Shown piece by piece: positions 35,601 through 47,200 of a DNA stretch of 64,000 nucleotides. The position numbers were made by a program, and so were the translations under genes. The stretch covers positions 46,258 through 110,257 of the forward strand of contig LUOO01000031.1 in assembly GCA_001626765.1 (NCBI GenBank). The letters are read 5' to 3'. How positions within the stretch are numbered: the stretch's first letter is position 1; each line of letters begins with the position of its first letter. The notes below the pieces were generated by a model. The model ran no database searches and was not told the origin of the DNA. It worked only from the letters and a program-made list of their open reading frames with translations. Source of the stretch: Maritimibacter sp. REDSEA-S28_B5. Lineage in GTDB: Bacteria > Pseudomonadota > Alphaproteobacteria > Rhodobacterales > Rhodobacteraceae.

Positions 35601-38600
35601 GGTTGCCGAACACGCCAAAGGGATTGCCGCTCGACCCGTTGGTCGGCGTCGCATCGGTCGCGTCGCGTGTCGCGGTCGAGGTGTCGAGCCCCTTGGACGC
35701 GCTCTGGCCGCTGGCGGCGTCGCCCGAGACAGAAGAGATGAGGTCGAAGTCGCCAAAGACGAATTGCCCGCCAGTGGACTCGAGCGTTTCGATGAAAGAG
35801 TCGATCTGTTCGATGGTGTCGACGATCGTAAGCGCAATGCCGAAGACCGGAAACGCCTGTGCCAGCGCGTCGGTGACAAAGCTGAAGGGCACGTCGTTGA
35901 GCCAGCCGAAGGTATCGGCCAGCGGTTCGACAAAGGCCCGAATGGGCGAAACCACCGGCTCGATGATCGCCTCGTAGAGCACGTTTGCGTCCACGCGGAC
36001 ATTCTTGAACGATAGCTCGTCAAAGACGAAACCCTCGCCCGAGGTGCTGGCGTAGTGCCCGGCCACGACCAGTTCGGTCCGCACCGAGGGGATGATCGCC
36101 TTGCCGCCGATGAGCAGCGGGTCGCCCGTCGTCGGGTTGAGGATATTGGCCTCGAGCCCGATCTGCACGTCCACGTTGGCATTGAAGGAAAAGGCAATCA
36201 GGGACGAGCTGTCGATCTTGTTGATATAGACGACTTTCTCGAAATCGAGATCGAGGCCCGCGCCGGTCTTGGCCTGGATACCGGACAGATCCATCCCGAT
36301 CTCATCCGTCCCGTTCGCGCTGTCGGGCGCGACGATGGTAAGGCCCTGGTCGCCGTAAAGATCCGCACCCAGTGTGGCCGAAACGATGGCGGTGCCCTCG
36401 CCCGTGCCCTCGCCCGTGAAAGAACCGTTCGCTCCTTCCGTCACCGCGTCGGCATTCACCCCGAGGATCCCAAGCAGCTTGGCCGATCCCTGGAACGTGC
36501 CCGCATCCGCCGATACACCGATGGTGATCTCGTCGTGGTCGGTATCGTTGAGCAGGAAGAACCCGGTCTTGTTCAGGCCGAACCCGAGGTTGACGGTGTA
36601 GTCGAGCGCGATGCGGACCCGCGAGCCCTCTTTGACGTCAAGCTCGAAGCCGGGGATGCCCAGATCGAAGGCGATATCCAGCATCTCGTCAAAGATCGTC
36701 GCACCGAAGTTGATGGTGCCGTAGAGATAGCTCTCGTCCAGCGAACCGTCCGTGTTGAGATAGGCCTGAATGAACTCGATGGGCGGATTGCCCGCGTTGA
36801 ACAGCTCGTTGAGCTTGTCGTTGAGAAAGCCGGTCAGCAGATCGACCGTGGTCGGCATCGACCCGTCCGCCTTGGGCGTCTCGGCGGCGACGCGCACCTC
36901 TTCCAGCACGTTGATGCGGAAATCGTCGAAGAAGGTGATCGCCGATCCGATGGCATCGCCCACGACCGGCAGCGTGATGTCCGCGAGGTAGTCGTCGAAC
37001 ATCGCCTGCATCCGGTTCAGGATCATGTCGATCCCGTCCAGAACCGCGATGGGATCGTTGAGGAAGGCGAGGATGTTGAAATCGGCGAGGAAGTTCGAGA
37101 TGTCGGAAATCGACGGAAGCCGCAGGTCGAAATCGCCTTCGATCGCGTCGCCGTTGGCAAGGTTGATCACATCGCCCGAGAAGGCCCCGATGGGATCGGA
37201 GACGAAAGTGCCCAGATCGACGGCGCCGCCCGTGGTGATCAGGTCGGCGTCATAGGTCAACCCGTGATCGTCCGGGTTGAGGAAACCGATATTGTCCTGG
37301 AACGGGAGGTCGATGAGGATACCCACCGCCACGTCAAGATTGACGAGGTCGAGGAACGACCGTCCCGCATCGGTGGCAAGATCGAAGAGGTCCGACAGGT
37401 CATACTCGCCGACATGGGTGTCGCCGTCGATGTCGTTGAAGCCCACGTTGACATGGGCCGGGTCCGTGCTGCCCTGACCGGCAGTCAGCATCGCGGTACC
37501 GTTGACCACGCCGACCGACAGCGGCCCGAGCGACAGTTTCAGGTTCAGACCGTCCTGGGCCCCGGCAAAGAGCGTGAGGCTGAGACCCGTGTTCTCAGTG
37601 TCGAGGAACAGGCGCGGCTTGCCGATCGACTGGCTTTCCGTCAACGCCTCGCCGGTCATGCTGCCGCTATGGGGCAGCCCGTCGGCGTCAAGGCCAAGGA
37701 GCCGTCCCGCGTTCGATCCGCCAAGCTCGGTCACCGTAAAGCGCACGTCATGCGAGCCATCGGTGCCGGACACGCCAAAGACGATGGCGTCCTTGCCGAT
37801 CGCCTGCGCGAAATTGGTGCCGACCAGCGTGACGACACCGCCGATCACTTCGGCGCGCACAAGTTGGCTGGCGGGCAGAGTCCAGCCACCGACCGAGGTG
37901 ACGGCGACTTCGCGACGGTCGATGTCGAGCGCGTCGAGGGCTTTGTTGATCGCATCGGCCAAACCTTGCGCGTCGGTGCGCGCGGCATCGGCCGCGATGA
38001 CCACATCGCCGCCCGCGCCAAGGCTGTCGCCATCAAGCCCGAAGGCGATATGGAACGAGAAGGCACCGTCGAAGTCAGCGAAACCGGCGTCGAGCGCGAG
38101 GATCGCGGGTTCGAAATCACCCGGATTGGCGGGCGTCGCCGCCTCGGCCAAGGCCGTCTCGGCCCCGAAAAGCGCGGTCACGTCATCGCTCAGGATGATC
38201 GAGCTGTTCGCGTCCGACAGGGTGATCGCCCCCGTGGCCGCGTCGAAGCTGAAGGTCACATTCGACCCTATTGCGGCCTGAAGTGCGGTTTCGACGCGGC
38301 TCACCAGATCGCCCAGTGTATCGGCCCCGTCGATGTCCACGTTCACCGTCTTGGTCTGTCCGGACGTCACATCCTGCCAGCGGATGCGCAGGTCGTTGGC
38401 CCCCTCGGCGCTTTGCACGAGGTTCGACACCGAGCCAAGGCCGGTGAGGAGCGTATCCTCGGTAGCGAGGTCCGGCGCGTCGAGTAGCACCTGCGACAGG
38501 TCGAGACCAAAGGCAAAGTCCATCGACAGGTCCGGGTCGAAGGTCAGGTTCCCGTCGCCCTTCACATCAGCGAGGTTGGTCAGCAGGTCGGCGGCATCCG

Positions 38601-41600
38601 CCCCGACGATATCGGCAAGCTGGTCCCCGATGAGCGACTTCAGATCGAAGTTGAACGGCAGGTTCTCGGAATAATCCTCGAGGAACCGGAACGACAGCGC
38701 GAAACCCAGCACCTTGGCATCCGCGTCCCAAGACAGCGTCACGGTATCGTCGCCGAACACACTTTCGAGCATCGCGTCGAGCTTGCCCAGACCCGCCTCG
38801 GGCTGGTCGCGCATCTCCTTCATTTCTTCGGTCAGGTCTTTCGCGAAGTCGATGGTGTCGAGAAGCGAGAAGTTCAGAAGCGGGATGTTCTGGTCGAGGA
38901 AAGGCAGCTTTTCCTTGAGCGCATCGCCGGTCAGAGCGACGAGGTCGAGGATCGTCTCGAGGCTGTCGAGGATGTCGCCCTCGCCCAGCGTCATCAGCGC
39001 CTTGACCTGATCCGCGCCCGGTCCCAACAGATCCCAGCCAAAGCCCGAAGGGGGATCGGTCAGGTCGTTGATCGACAGGGAAATGCCGTCGAGAATCCCC
39101 TCGTTGATGCCCGAAATGCCGACAACGTCGAGTTTCACGTCGCCCAGCTGGATGAACATCTGCGACAGCACTTCATCTTGTTGAAGCACATAGGAGTCGG
39201 CGTCCACGCGCCGCACGTCGCCCACCGCTTCGGCAAATCCGTCATCCGCCGTCAACGCATGCCCGGCGCCATCGGTGACGATCCCGCCTTGAAGGTCGGT
39301 GCGCCCGACGAGCCGGTTCAGCCCGCCCAGCATGTCGGATTTCCCATCCGGATCCGTATGCAGAAACGCGTCGATGATATTGGTCAGCGACACCCGTTCG
39401 TTGAACAGCGCGTCGGCGTCGGTGCCGATGACCGTCATGTCGAACTGGGTGTCCAGCGTCATGAAGTTGGCGCTGGCGTCGTCCACCCCGATACGCACCC
39501 CCGCGAGCCCCAGATCGGCGGTGCCCGTGATGTCGGAGGCCTGCGCCTGAATATCGACGGAGAGGCCCATGTCCAGGAAAAAGACGTTGTCCGACAGCGC
39601 CTTGCCCAGCGTCTTGGCAAGGCTATCGCCAGTTTCGGCGGCTTCCAGATCGCGCCGCGCCTCGACCGCGTTGTCGGGGCTCTCGGCCAGCGCCTCGTCC
39701 ATGAGGCCCGCTGCGAAACCGAGGATGTCGATCCCGACCGCGGTGCCGAAATTCGCCGTGAGCGCCGCCGACAGGCGGGCCGAAAGGCTCAGGTCCATGA
39801 GACCGGGCACATCGACGCCCGACAGGTCGAATGTCGCCGCCGCGTCCCCGGTGCTGATCGAGGCATCCACGACGAGGTCCGAGAAATCCATCACCAGCGC
39901 GCCGTCCTCGGTCAGCCGCAGCGTCGCGTCGCCCATGCCGTCGATGGTCGCGAGTTTCACGTTCACGAATTCGATCAGGCTGGCAAGGTCGAAGGCCCGC
40001 GTGAGCTTGTCGGGATCGAGGCCAAAGGACAATGCGACCTGCGCGCCGGGCTCCACGGCAAAGGTCAACCCGTCGCCCGCCACCGACACCACAACCGGCA
40101 GGCCGGCATCGGCAATGGCGGCGTTGATCGCATCTGCCATGTCGTCGAGGTTCGGGTCGTTGGTCCCGGCGTCATACCAGCCGTTCGCGGGCTTCTCGAC
40201 CACGATGTCGACCGTCTCGCCGCCGATCTCGGCGGTAAAGACCAGTTGCTCGACACCCACCATAGTCTCGGCAAAGTCCGGGCCGGGCGTAAAGGTGCCC
40301 GACTGTTCCGGCACCAGCCGGATCCCGTAGTCGGTCTGCCCCGCCTCGAAGGTATCGGTCGCTTCATAAAGATCGCTCTCGGCAAGTCCGAGCGTGTCAA
40401 GGCCAAAGGTCGTGTCGGTCGCGCCCCCGGTCTTGCGCGCGCCGAGGATGGCCAGCGGATTGGCGGTGCCCGCCCCGCCGGGCGAAGAAATCGTGATCGT
40501 CAGCCCCACAGCGACCACGGCATAGCCATAGGCCGACAGCGCGGCATCAAGCAGCGCGGCGAGCGCGCCCGCCTTGTCCTCGTCGCTGGAGCCGGGGTCT
40601 GACAGCACCGCGTCGCCCGCGATGTCGATGGGCAGGGTTAGACCCTCGGACGCGCTCGTCATCAGGCGCAGGTCGATGCCCGTGACGTCATCGAGCACGG
40701 CAGGATCGAAGTCGAAGGACACCGCCTCCACCGCATCCTGGATCGGGAAAAGCGTGGGCGCCTCTTCCCCGAATCCCAGCCCCTGCGGGTCGATGTGGAA
40801 CAGGTCGTCGAAAGAACTGAAGACATCCGCGATGCCTTGCAGAAGCGACGAAATCTCGATGTCGGTAAACGGAATCTCGACGTCGAACATCGCCGACCGC
40901 ATCATCCCCGCGACGACGGCCCCGAGATCAGACAGGAAAGCCGAGACCTGATCCATGCCCATCGCCGCAAGGCTTTCGATCGCGTTCTCCAGCGTGTCCG
41001 CAAGGTCGGGATCGAGACCCGTGTCGCTCAGATCGACGTCGAAGCCAAGGCTCGCGTCCTCGAGGAATTTCTGCAACCGATCCGCGACCGAGGCGTCGGG
41101 GGCGAGGCTCATGGGAGCGAGCGTCGAGGACAGGCCGAGCGTGATCCCGAAAGCATAGCCGGTTTCGATCGCATCCTCGGCAGCGGAAGAGAAGAAATCG
41201 AGCGTGCCGGACAGATCGACCTGCGCCAACGCATATTCGGTATCGTCGGCCACCGCTTCGAAATTCGCCGCGCCGATCTCCTTGATCATCGTGGTGACGC
41301 CGAAGGTCGCCCCGGCGCCAAGCCAGGTCACGCCATTTCCGAAGATGTAGTCGACACCAAGATCGGTGCCCTCGTCAAAGCCGACATCCACCCGGAAGGC
41401 GGCGGTTTCGACGCCGTCGAGTTGCACCGAGAGCATCCCGAAGACCAGCGGATCGGTATAGGCGGACACATCCAGTACACCGCCGAACTCGGCCAAGGGA
41501 TCGAAGGCGAGCTCGTCGATATGCAGGCCGAAACCCTCGATCACGTTACCTGCGCCGGTGTTCACATAGCCCTGAAGCTGGAACGAGAATGTCGCGGCGG

Positions 41601-42468
41601 CACTGTCGAAATCGAGATCGACCCCCTGCGCATCGGCCCCCATGGCCCAGTCCAGAAGGGCGTCGAAGTCGAAGGAAATACCGGGCAACGTGACATTCAC
41701 GTCCACGCGGCTTGCATCGTCCACGTTCTGTTCGAAAGACACGATGGTATCGCCACCGACGGTGATATCGGTCAGGTCGATCGAGAAACCGCCCCCAAGT
41801 AGGGCCGCGAAGTAGCTGTCGGAGGCCGCATCGACCGCATCCCGAAGCTCCTGCGCCGTCAGACCCTTGGTCGCGAGGGACGTGTCGGACATGATGTCGG
41901 CCACCATCGCGTCAATGGCATCCTGCAGCGTATCCTCGGCGAAATTCGTCAGTGTGAAGGTTGCGGCAATATCGTCTGCATCGACAGGGTTCGTCGCCTC
42001 GTTCCCCGTGGTCCAGGCGTTGTCCGTGCGAAGCTGGTCGTTGATCGCATCCGCCAGCGCCTCTTCAAAGGTGCCGCCGCCGCTGGGGTCGTCCAACAGA
42101 CCCTCGATCGAGCGCAGCGACCCGCTGCGCAGCTCGGCGATGGCGTCGCTCAAGTGCCCGATGATCTCGTCCAGCCGTTGCGCGCTTTCGGTCCCTGCCG
42201 CCGCATTCGCTTCCGACAAAACATCAAGGGTGCTGAGCGCGCCCGAGGCGAGGGCGTCGAACTGATCAAGGAAATCGCCGTAATCAGCGATCTGCTGCTC
42301 GATCATGTGGTGAATACCGGACACCAGAGTCACGAGCTGATCGGTGCCACCGAGATCCCATTCCAGGGCGGCGTCCATCAGGATACGCGGTTCGAGAGGT
42401 AGCAGTCCCGGCTCGGACGACTCCATGTGAGACGGCACGTCTTTATTGCTCACGTAATCCCGCGCCAT
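29615..42468 (-). CDS. Giant LEPR-motif extracellular RTX protein (one frameshift near 33,700)
   Basis: About 4,280 residues if read through. ATG 42468 follows GGCAGGAGATCAGGA. The N-terminus has the LEPR motif (PLEPRILMDAA, residues 24-34), found at the start of very large repetitive bacterial surface proteins. Then come about 2,600 residues of beta-rich repeats of unknown fold (many GxDxD and VDLDF-type patterns), an M-free low-cysteine stretch, and RTX-like repeats with LGDSG, ILGGGSDTA and VFGGA-type turns. The frame from the start ends at 33508, but the RTX pattern moves to the neighbouring frame around 33690-33730 (LLGGGGDDTLSGGDGND) and runs to the stop at 29615. The C-terminus is a helical tail rather than a classical type I signal. 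Presumed substrate of the genes below it; secreted or surface adhesin-like. The frameshift may be real or a sequence error. Confidence 0.8.
30831..32450 (-). repeat. 324-bp periodic repeats in the giant RTX gene
   Basis: Anchors at 31155, 31479, 31803 and 32127 align at an exact 324-bp (108-residue) period; weaker copies extend to about 30831 and 32451. Each unit is two half-units of roughly 54 residues carrying a GGDDxTTGxGxD...GDN...LGDSG pattern. Confidence 0.8.
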
Positions 42469-42545
42469 TCCTGATCTCCTGCCCGTGCCGTGATGATCGA
42501 CAAACTTTATCAAATCGTTGCCTGCGCAGGAACTTTAGACCAAAT

Positions 42546-42607
42546 GAAACGTTTCGTAAGGTGTATTTGACGCCTTTGGTGCGAAATAAGACTCTTTGGT
42601 GCGAAAT
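42546..42607. promoter_or_regulatory. Direct repeats and palindrome in the LEPR/LytTR divergent promoter
   Basis: CTTTGGTGCGAAAT occurs at 42574-42587 and again at 42594-42607, identical over 14 bp and exactly 20 bp apart, about two helical turns. Nearby is the perfect palindrome GAAACGTTTC (42546-42555). LytTR-type regulators bind pairs of short direct repeats about two turns apart, and a LytTR gene begins about 108 bp downstream, so these are probable LytTR sites controlling the giant gene and/or the regulator. Confidence 0.65.
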
Positions 42608-42714
42608 TTCCTCAACATTAAACATTGGTCGGGTATCAGGTATTGGGCCATCTCTACAAAATCGCATGCGCGGTGATGCATTTTCGGCCCGAGAACTGAA
42701 CGGGGGATAACGGG

Positions 42715-43647
42715 ATGGCAAGGTCAGGGTGGCAGCTCGGGCTTTCGGGCGAGCTGCGGGACAACCTGTTTGACCGGGCGCAACTTCGCGGTGCGGTCAT
42801 CGCCTACTTCCGGCACCCCGTCACCATCGCCTGCTACCTGGTCACTCCGGTTTTCAAACTCCTCGGTTATCAAGCGCTCGAATTTCCGGCGCTGGGCATG
42901 TTGGGCGACAACCTGTTCTATATCCTCCGCGTCGCGGCCTATGCGCTGATCGCGATCTGGGTCGTGCCCCACCTCATGCGGCTCTTGATGCCGCGAAACG
43001 TCCCATGGTTCATTGTGGGCCTGCTGCCCTTCTTCGTGCTCTGCGCGGTGCAGTTCGCCACGTTCCACGCCATCCTGCTGCACAGCCCCGAATTTTCGGA
43101 CGAGGTCGGGCGAATCGCCCGTATCTTTGTCCAGAGCGTCTTGTTCTTCGGCTTTCAGGTCTACGTCTATCAGGACTGGCTTCGGCCCATGATGGGCCAC
43201 GATCCCGCGCTGGTGCCCTATTGGCTACCGGTCGCGCGGCGACCGCTTCCGGTTGCGCGCGCGGACCTCGTCGCGCCCGGGCTGACTGGCAAGCTCGTAT
43301 CGCTTCGCGCCCAGAACCAGTATGTCATGGTGACCTCTGACGAGGGCCGCGCCTTGGTGCGCACGACGCTGAAGTCAGCGATGGAGAAAGTTCCCCCGCG
43401 GTCGGGCCGACAGATCCACAGGTCATGGTGGCTGTCGGAAACCGAGCTGCACGCCGCGCAGCGTCGCGCCGACCCGACCCGGCTGATCGGCCCCGACGGA
43501 ACCGAATATCCGGTGGGCGCGCGCTATATCGAAAATCTTCCGGCGAGCCCGGCCCCTGCGCCTGCCCGCAAGCAAAGCCAGGCGGGACGGAAACAGCGCA
43601 TCGGGATGCCGGACTGGCTCAACGCCGGGTCAAGAACCGAGGATTGA
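42715..43647 (+). CDS. Membrane LytTR-type transcriptional regulator
   Basis: 310 residues. Four hydrophobic segments occupy about residues 30-165 (VIAYFRHPVTIACYLVTPVFKLL, AAYALIAIWVVPHLM, GLLPFFVLCAVQFATFHAI, VQSVLFFGFQVYVY). The C-terminal part is a LytTR DNA-binding domain: GKLVSLRAQNQYVMVTSDEGRALVRTTLKSAMEKV, then GRQIHRSWWLSE. It is a one-component membrane regulator with no receiver, so it senses in or near the membrane. RBS GGGGGATAACGGG precedes the ATG. It is divergent from the giant LEPR gene with 20-bp-spaced direct repeats between. Confidence 0.85.
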   Translation: MARSGWQLGLSGELRDNLFDRAQLRGAVIAYFRHPVTIACYLVTPVFKLLGYQALEFPALGMLGDNLFYILRVAAYALIAIWVVPHLMRLLMPRNVPWFIVGLLPFFVLCAVQFATFHAILLHSPEFSDEVGRIARIFVQSVLFFGFQVYVYQDWLRPMMGHDPALVPYWLPVARRPLPVARADLVAPGLTGKLVSLRAQNQYVMVTSDEGRALVRTTLKSAMEKVPPRSGRQIHRSWWLSETELHAAQRRADPTRLIGPDGTEYPVGARYIENLPASPAPAPARKQSQAGRKQRIGMPDWLNAGSRTED

Positions 43648-43696
43648 ACCCGGCGGCGGCGCGCCTTGCCCATCCACTGGCGATCCTCGTTCCGGA

Positions 43697-44278
43697 TCAG
43701 GAGCCGGAGAGTTCCGCGACCCGGTTGGCGGCGGAGCCGAAGCCCGCGAGCGAAACAGAGAGAACAACGGGGCTGCCGTCGAGGCCCTGGGCAGAGATCG
43801 CGAGCGTGCTGCCCGAGCGCAGCGCCGCGCGCATGTCCTCGGTCACCTCGACCGGCACGATGCAGCCCGCGGGAACACATGTCGAAAACGGCAGGACGGT
43901 CGCCTCGCCCTCGTCCACCGCCAGGGCCACCGGCTCGGTCACGGCCAAGCCGAAGGGCAGAACGATTGCGCCCGACAGCCCGTCGTCGTTCGTCGCGAAC
44001 TCGACAGCCAGCACGTTCTGGCCCTGCTGGTTCACCTGTCGTTGCGTCAGCGCACATTGTTTCTGGCCCGTGTCGTCGACCGTCACCATCCGGCAATTCA
44101 CCTGCCAGTCGCCATGCGTTTCCGACAGCGCGTTCGCGCCGCCCGGCAGCGCCGATCCGACCACCGGCGCCAGTGTCTGGTCCGGTGTCGTGTTCTGTGC
44201 CGGAGCCACGCTTGCTGCGCCGATCATCAGGGCCGCCGTCAGCGCCACCTTGAGCATCCGTCCGTCGAAATCTTTCAT
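43697..44278 (-). CDS. Invasion-associated locus B (IalB)-family periplasmic protein
   Basis: 193 residues with signal peptide (ALTAALMIGAASVAPAQ). The IalB domain follows: ETHGDWQVNCRM with Cys, QKQCALTQRQVNQQGQNVLAVEF, ATVLPFSTCVPAGCIVPVEV, and the paired cysteines that form disulfides in the family. ATG 44278 has GAGG six bases upstream; 44284 is an alternative. It starts 9 bp after the autotransporter stop, so both are one operon. IalB proteins affect envelope stability and host or surface interaction in alphaproteobacteria; a role in stabilising this autotransporter is inferred. Confidence 0.85.
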   Translation of the reverse strand: MKDFDGRMLKVALTAALMIGAASVAPAQNTTPDQTLAPVVGSALPGGANALSETHGDWQVNCRMVTVDDTGQKQCALTQRQVNQQGQNVLAVEFATNDDGLSGAIVLPFGLAVTEPVALAVDEGEATVLPFSTCVPAGCIVPVEVTEDMRAALRSGSTLAISAQGLDGSPVVLSVSLAGFGSAANRVAELSGS

Positions 44279-44286
44279 CGTCATCC

Positions 44287-47200
44287 TCAGAAGTTCAGGT
44301 TGAAACTGGCCGAGATCCCGTGGCTCTGTGAAGCCGAGGAAATCTGGCCGTCATAGGACAGGCCGAAGCTCGCCTGCGGGGAAAGGTCGATCGCGATGCC
44401 GGCCTCGATCAGCGCCGCACCGCCGATGATCGGCGCCCCGGCGATCGAGAACGGACCAGCCCCGGCGAAAGCCACGTCCTGATCCGGCGTGCGGTCGCCG
44501 AAGGCCTGCCGCCAGCCCAGCGCGCCGTGCAGCGTGCCGGTCGCGTCGCCCAGCACGAACTGGGTTTCGGCCCGCAGCCCTACGGTGGCGTAGGTCGTGG
44601 AATAGCTCGCTGGCGATGCCGTCAGCGCTGCGGCACCCCCGGCCTCGGTGAATCCCTGCCGGTTCACGCGCACATGCGCCACGTTCACGTAGGGTTCGAA
44701 GAAGGCCGCCCCCGCGTCGATGCGATAGGACAGCTCGCCGAAAGCCTGCACCACGCCCGCGCCGTAATCCGCCGTGAGCGTATCGGTGAAGCCCGCGAAG
44801 GCGACCCGCCGCGTTGCGTCAACCTGATGCCAGGAATAGGCGGCACCGCCCGAGACGGTGAAGCCGCCCACCTCGGCACCTGCGTAGACGCCGATGTGGT
44901 AGGAGTTCGAGTCGGCCGAGAAATTGCGCGCCGCAACGTCGGTCGTGGCCTGCCCGAAGCCCGCGAGGAACCCGAGCCGCACAACGTCCTCGACCATCGC
45001 GTCAGCGCCAAGAAGGAGACCGCCAGACAGGCTCGCATACCGCGCCGCGTTCCCGTCGCTCGCCATCTGACGCCAGGTCCCGGTGGCCCGCGCCCAGACC
45101 GGGCTCTCCGACACCGCGACCGACTTGGACGACATCGTACCGCCTGCGGGTGCGCTGTTGCGGGCGCCAAGGCCAGCCTGCATCCGGTCCGACACGGCAT
45201 CGCGGATTTCGTCGCTGTCCTCGACCATGCCCGTCATCACGCTCGCATGACCTTCGCCCGAAAGCTGATCATAGGCATCGCGCGCAGCCGCCGCGCCCAG
45301 CGTCAGGACGCTGTCGTAGGGTTCGGTCCCGGCCCCGAGGTCGTCGAGACCGTTCGCGGTGGCCCGCTGGTTCGGGGTCCGCCCGACATCGGCGAAGCCG
45401 ACATCGTTGCGCGCAAGCGTGAGCGTGACCGCGTTCGCACCATAGCCCAGCGTCGGATCGAGGAAAGCGAAATCAGAGGTCACGCTGTCGAAGGTGCCGC
45501 TGATACCGCCGCCTGCGGTCAGGATCGTATAGCGCGCGTTGGAGGCATAGTCGCCGGTCAGCCCGATGTGGGTCACGCCACCGGCGAGCGTCGCCGTGCC
45601 GGTCACCGCAACCAGATCGTTGTCCGTGCCACCCGGCGCCACCTCGACCTCGTAGACCGAGCCGGTGGTCATCACGAGGTCGCCGTTGACAGTGAGCGTT
45701 CCGATGGAATTGCCCGGCGCAAGCGTCGCACCCGAGGCAAGCGTCACGACCGACCCCATGCCGGAACCAAGCGTGCCGGTGCCCGCGAGCCGCGACCCGG
45801 TGCCGAAGCTGCCCGATCCGCCCAGCACGTCGTCGATCCGAAGCGTCGCGGCGAGCACTTCCGTGGTGCCTCCGAAGGCCCCGCTGTTCCCGGTCAACTG
45901 CAGGCTGCCGCCCTCGACCGCGAACGCACCAGTCCCGGCAATCTCGCCGCCATAGACCCGTGCGCCGCCCTGCACGAAGACAAAGCGCGCACCGGATGCG
46001 ATCCCGACATCGCCGCTGAAGGCCGCGTTGTCGCTGATCAGCCTGCCTGCCGTCAAGGTCCAGTCGAGCGAAGAGGCCGCGATGAGCGTCAGCTCCCCCG
46101 CCCCGCGCTTTTCCATCACGCCCGACGTTCCTCCATGGCCACTGATCGCGAAGGCATAGGTGCCATCGCTCGCCTGATCAAAGATGACGGTGCCCGCGTT
46201 CGCGATATTTCCGACGATGGACCCGGCGTTGCCCGTCAGCGTCCCGGCCGCCACGATGGTGTCGTTGTAGCTGTTACCCGTATTGGTGAGGACCAGTGTG
46301 CCCTCGCCAGATTTCACCAGATCGCCCAGACCATAGACGATGCCATCCACGGTCAGAGTGCGGCCCGCATCGACCTCGAAACGGGCGTCGGCAACGGCGT
46401 CATAGAACCGGGCAGCATCCGTGGCAAAGGTATCGGTCGAACGCAGGGTGCCACCCTGGAAGGTGACCGTGCTGCCAAAGCTCCCCATGTTTCCCTCGGC
46501 GGACACCGCGAGGGTACCGGCGGCCATTTCAAGTCCGTCGAACAGGTGCGCACCGCCGAGAACCAGCGTGCCGTCGCCCTCTTTGCGCAGGGTCGCCCCG
46601 GTGAGGTCGGCCGAGATCGTCGCGACCATGATCGCATCGTCGTCCGAGCCGTCGCCGACCCGCACGATAGCCGGACTGCCGCCGTTCGACAGCCCGAGCG
46701 CATCCCCATCCACCGCGTAGCCATCGCTCGCGAACTGAAGCCCCGTCGCCTTGACCTGTCCATCGGTATCGTCGATCGTGATCGTGCCAGCGGTGCCCTG
46801 GAACACGGCGAAAGTCGGATTCGGGCTATAAGGCGCGTTGAACGATCCCGTCGCTGTCGTCCAGTTGGAATTGGTTGCGTTCCATGTGCCTGTGCCGCCG
46901 TCGATGGTGTCGTTGTCACGGTTGGCCACGATGTCGCCGTCCCAGAAGCTCAGGGTCGCGCCGCCGGTGTTGACGAGGTTCACCTGACCGGCCACCGCCG
47001 TCTGCACGGACAGATCCGCCAGCGTCGCTCCCGCCGGGATCGTGCCGATGTCGAGCCCGTTGTCGGTCAGCGTGCCGCCGTAATCCACGAGCCGGTAGAC
47101 ACCCGCGCTGAAGCCGCCTGCATCCGTCACGTTCAACGCGCCGTCGAGGGTCAGGTCGCCCGCCACGTCGAAGAGGGCCATGCCGGACGGTGCGCCCAGC

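Noticed and set aside
36055..38487. Plus-strand open frame opposite the giant LEPR protein
   Set aside because: Shadow of a coding strand with strong third-position G/C bias; no domains.
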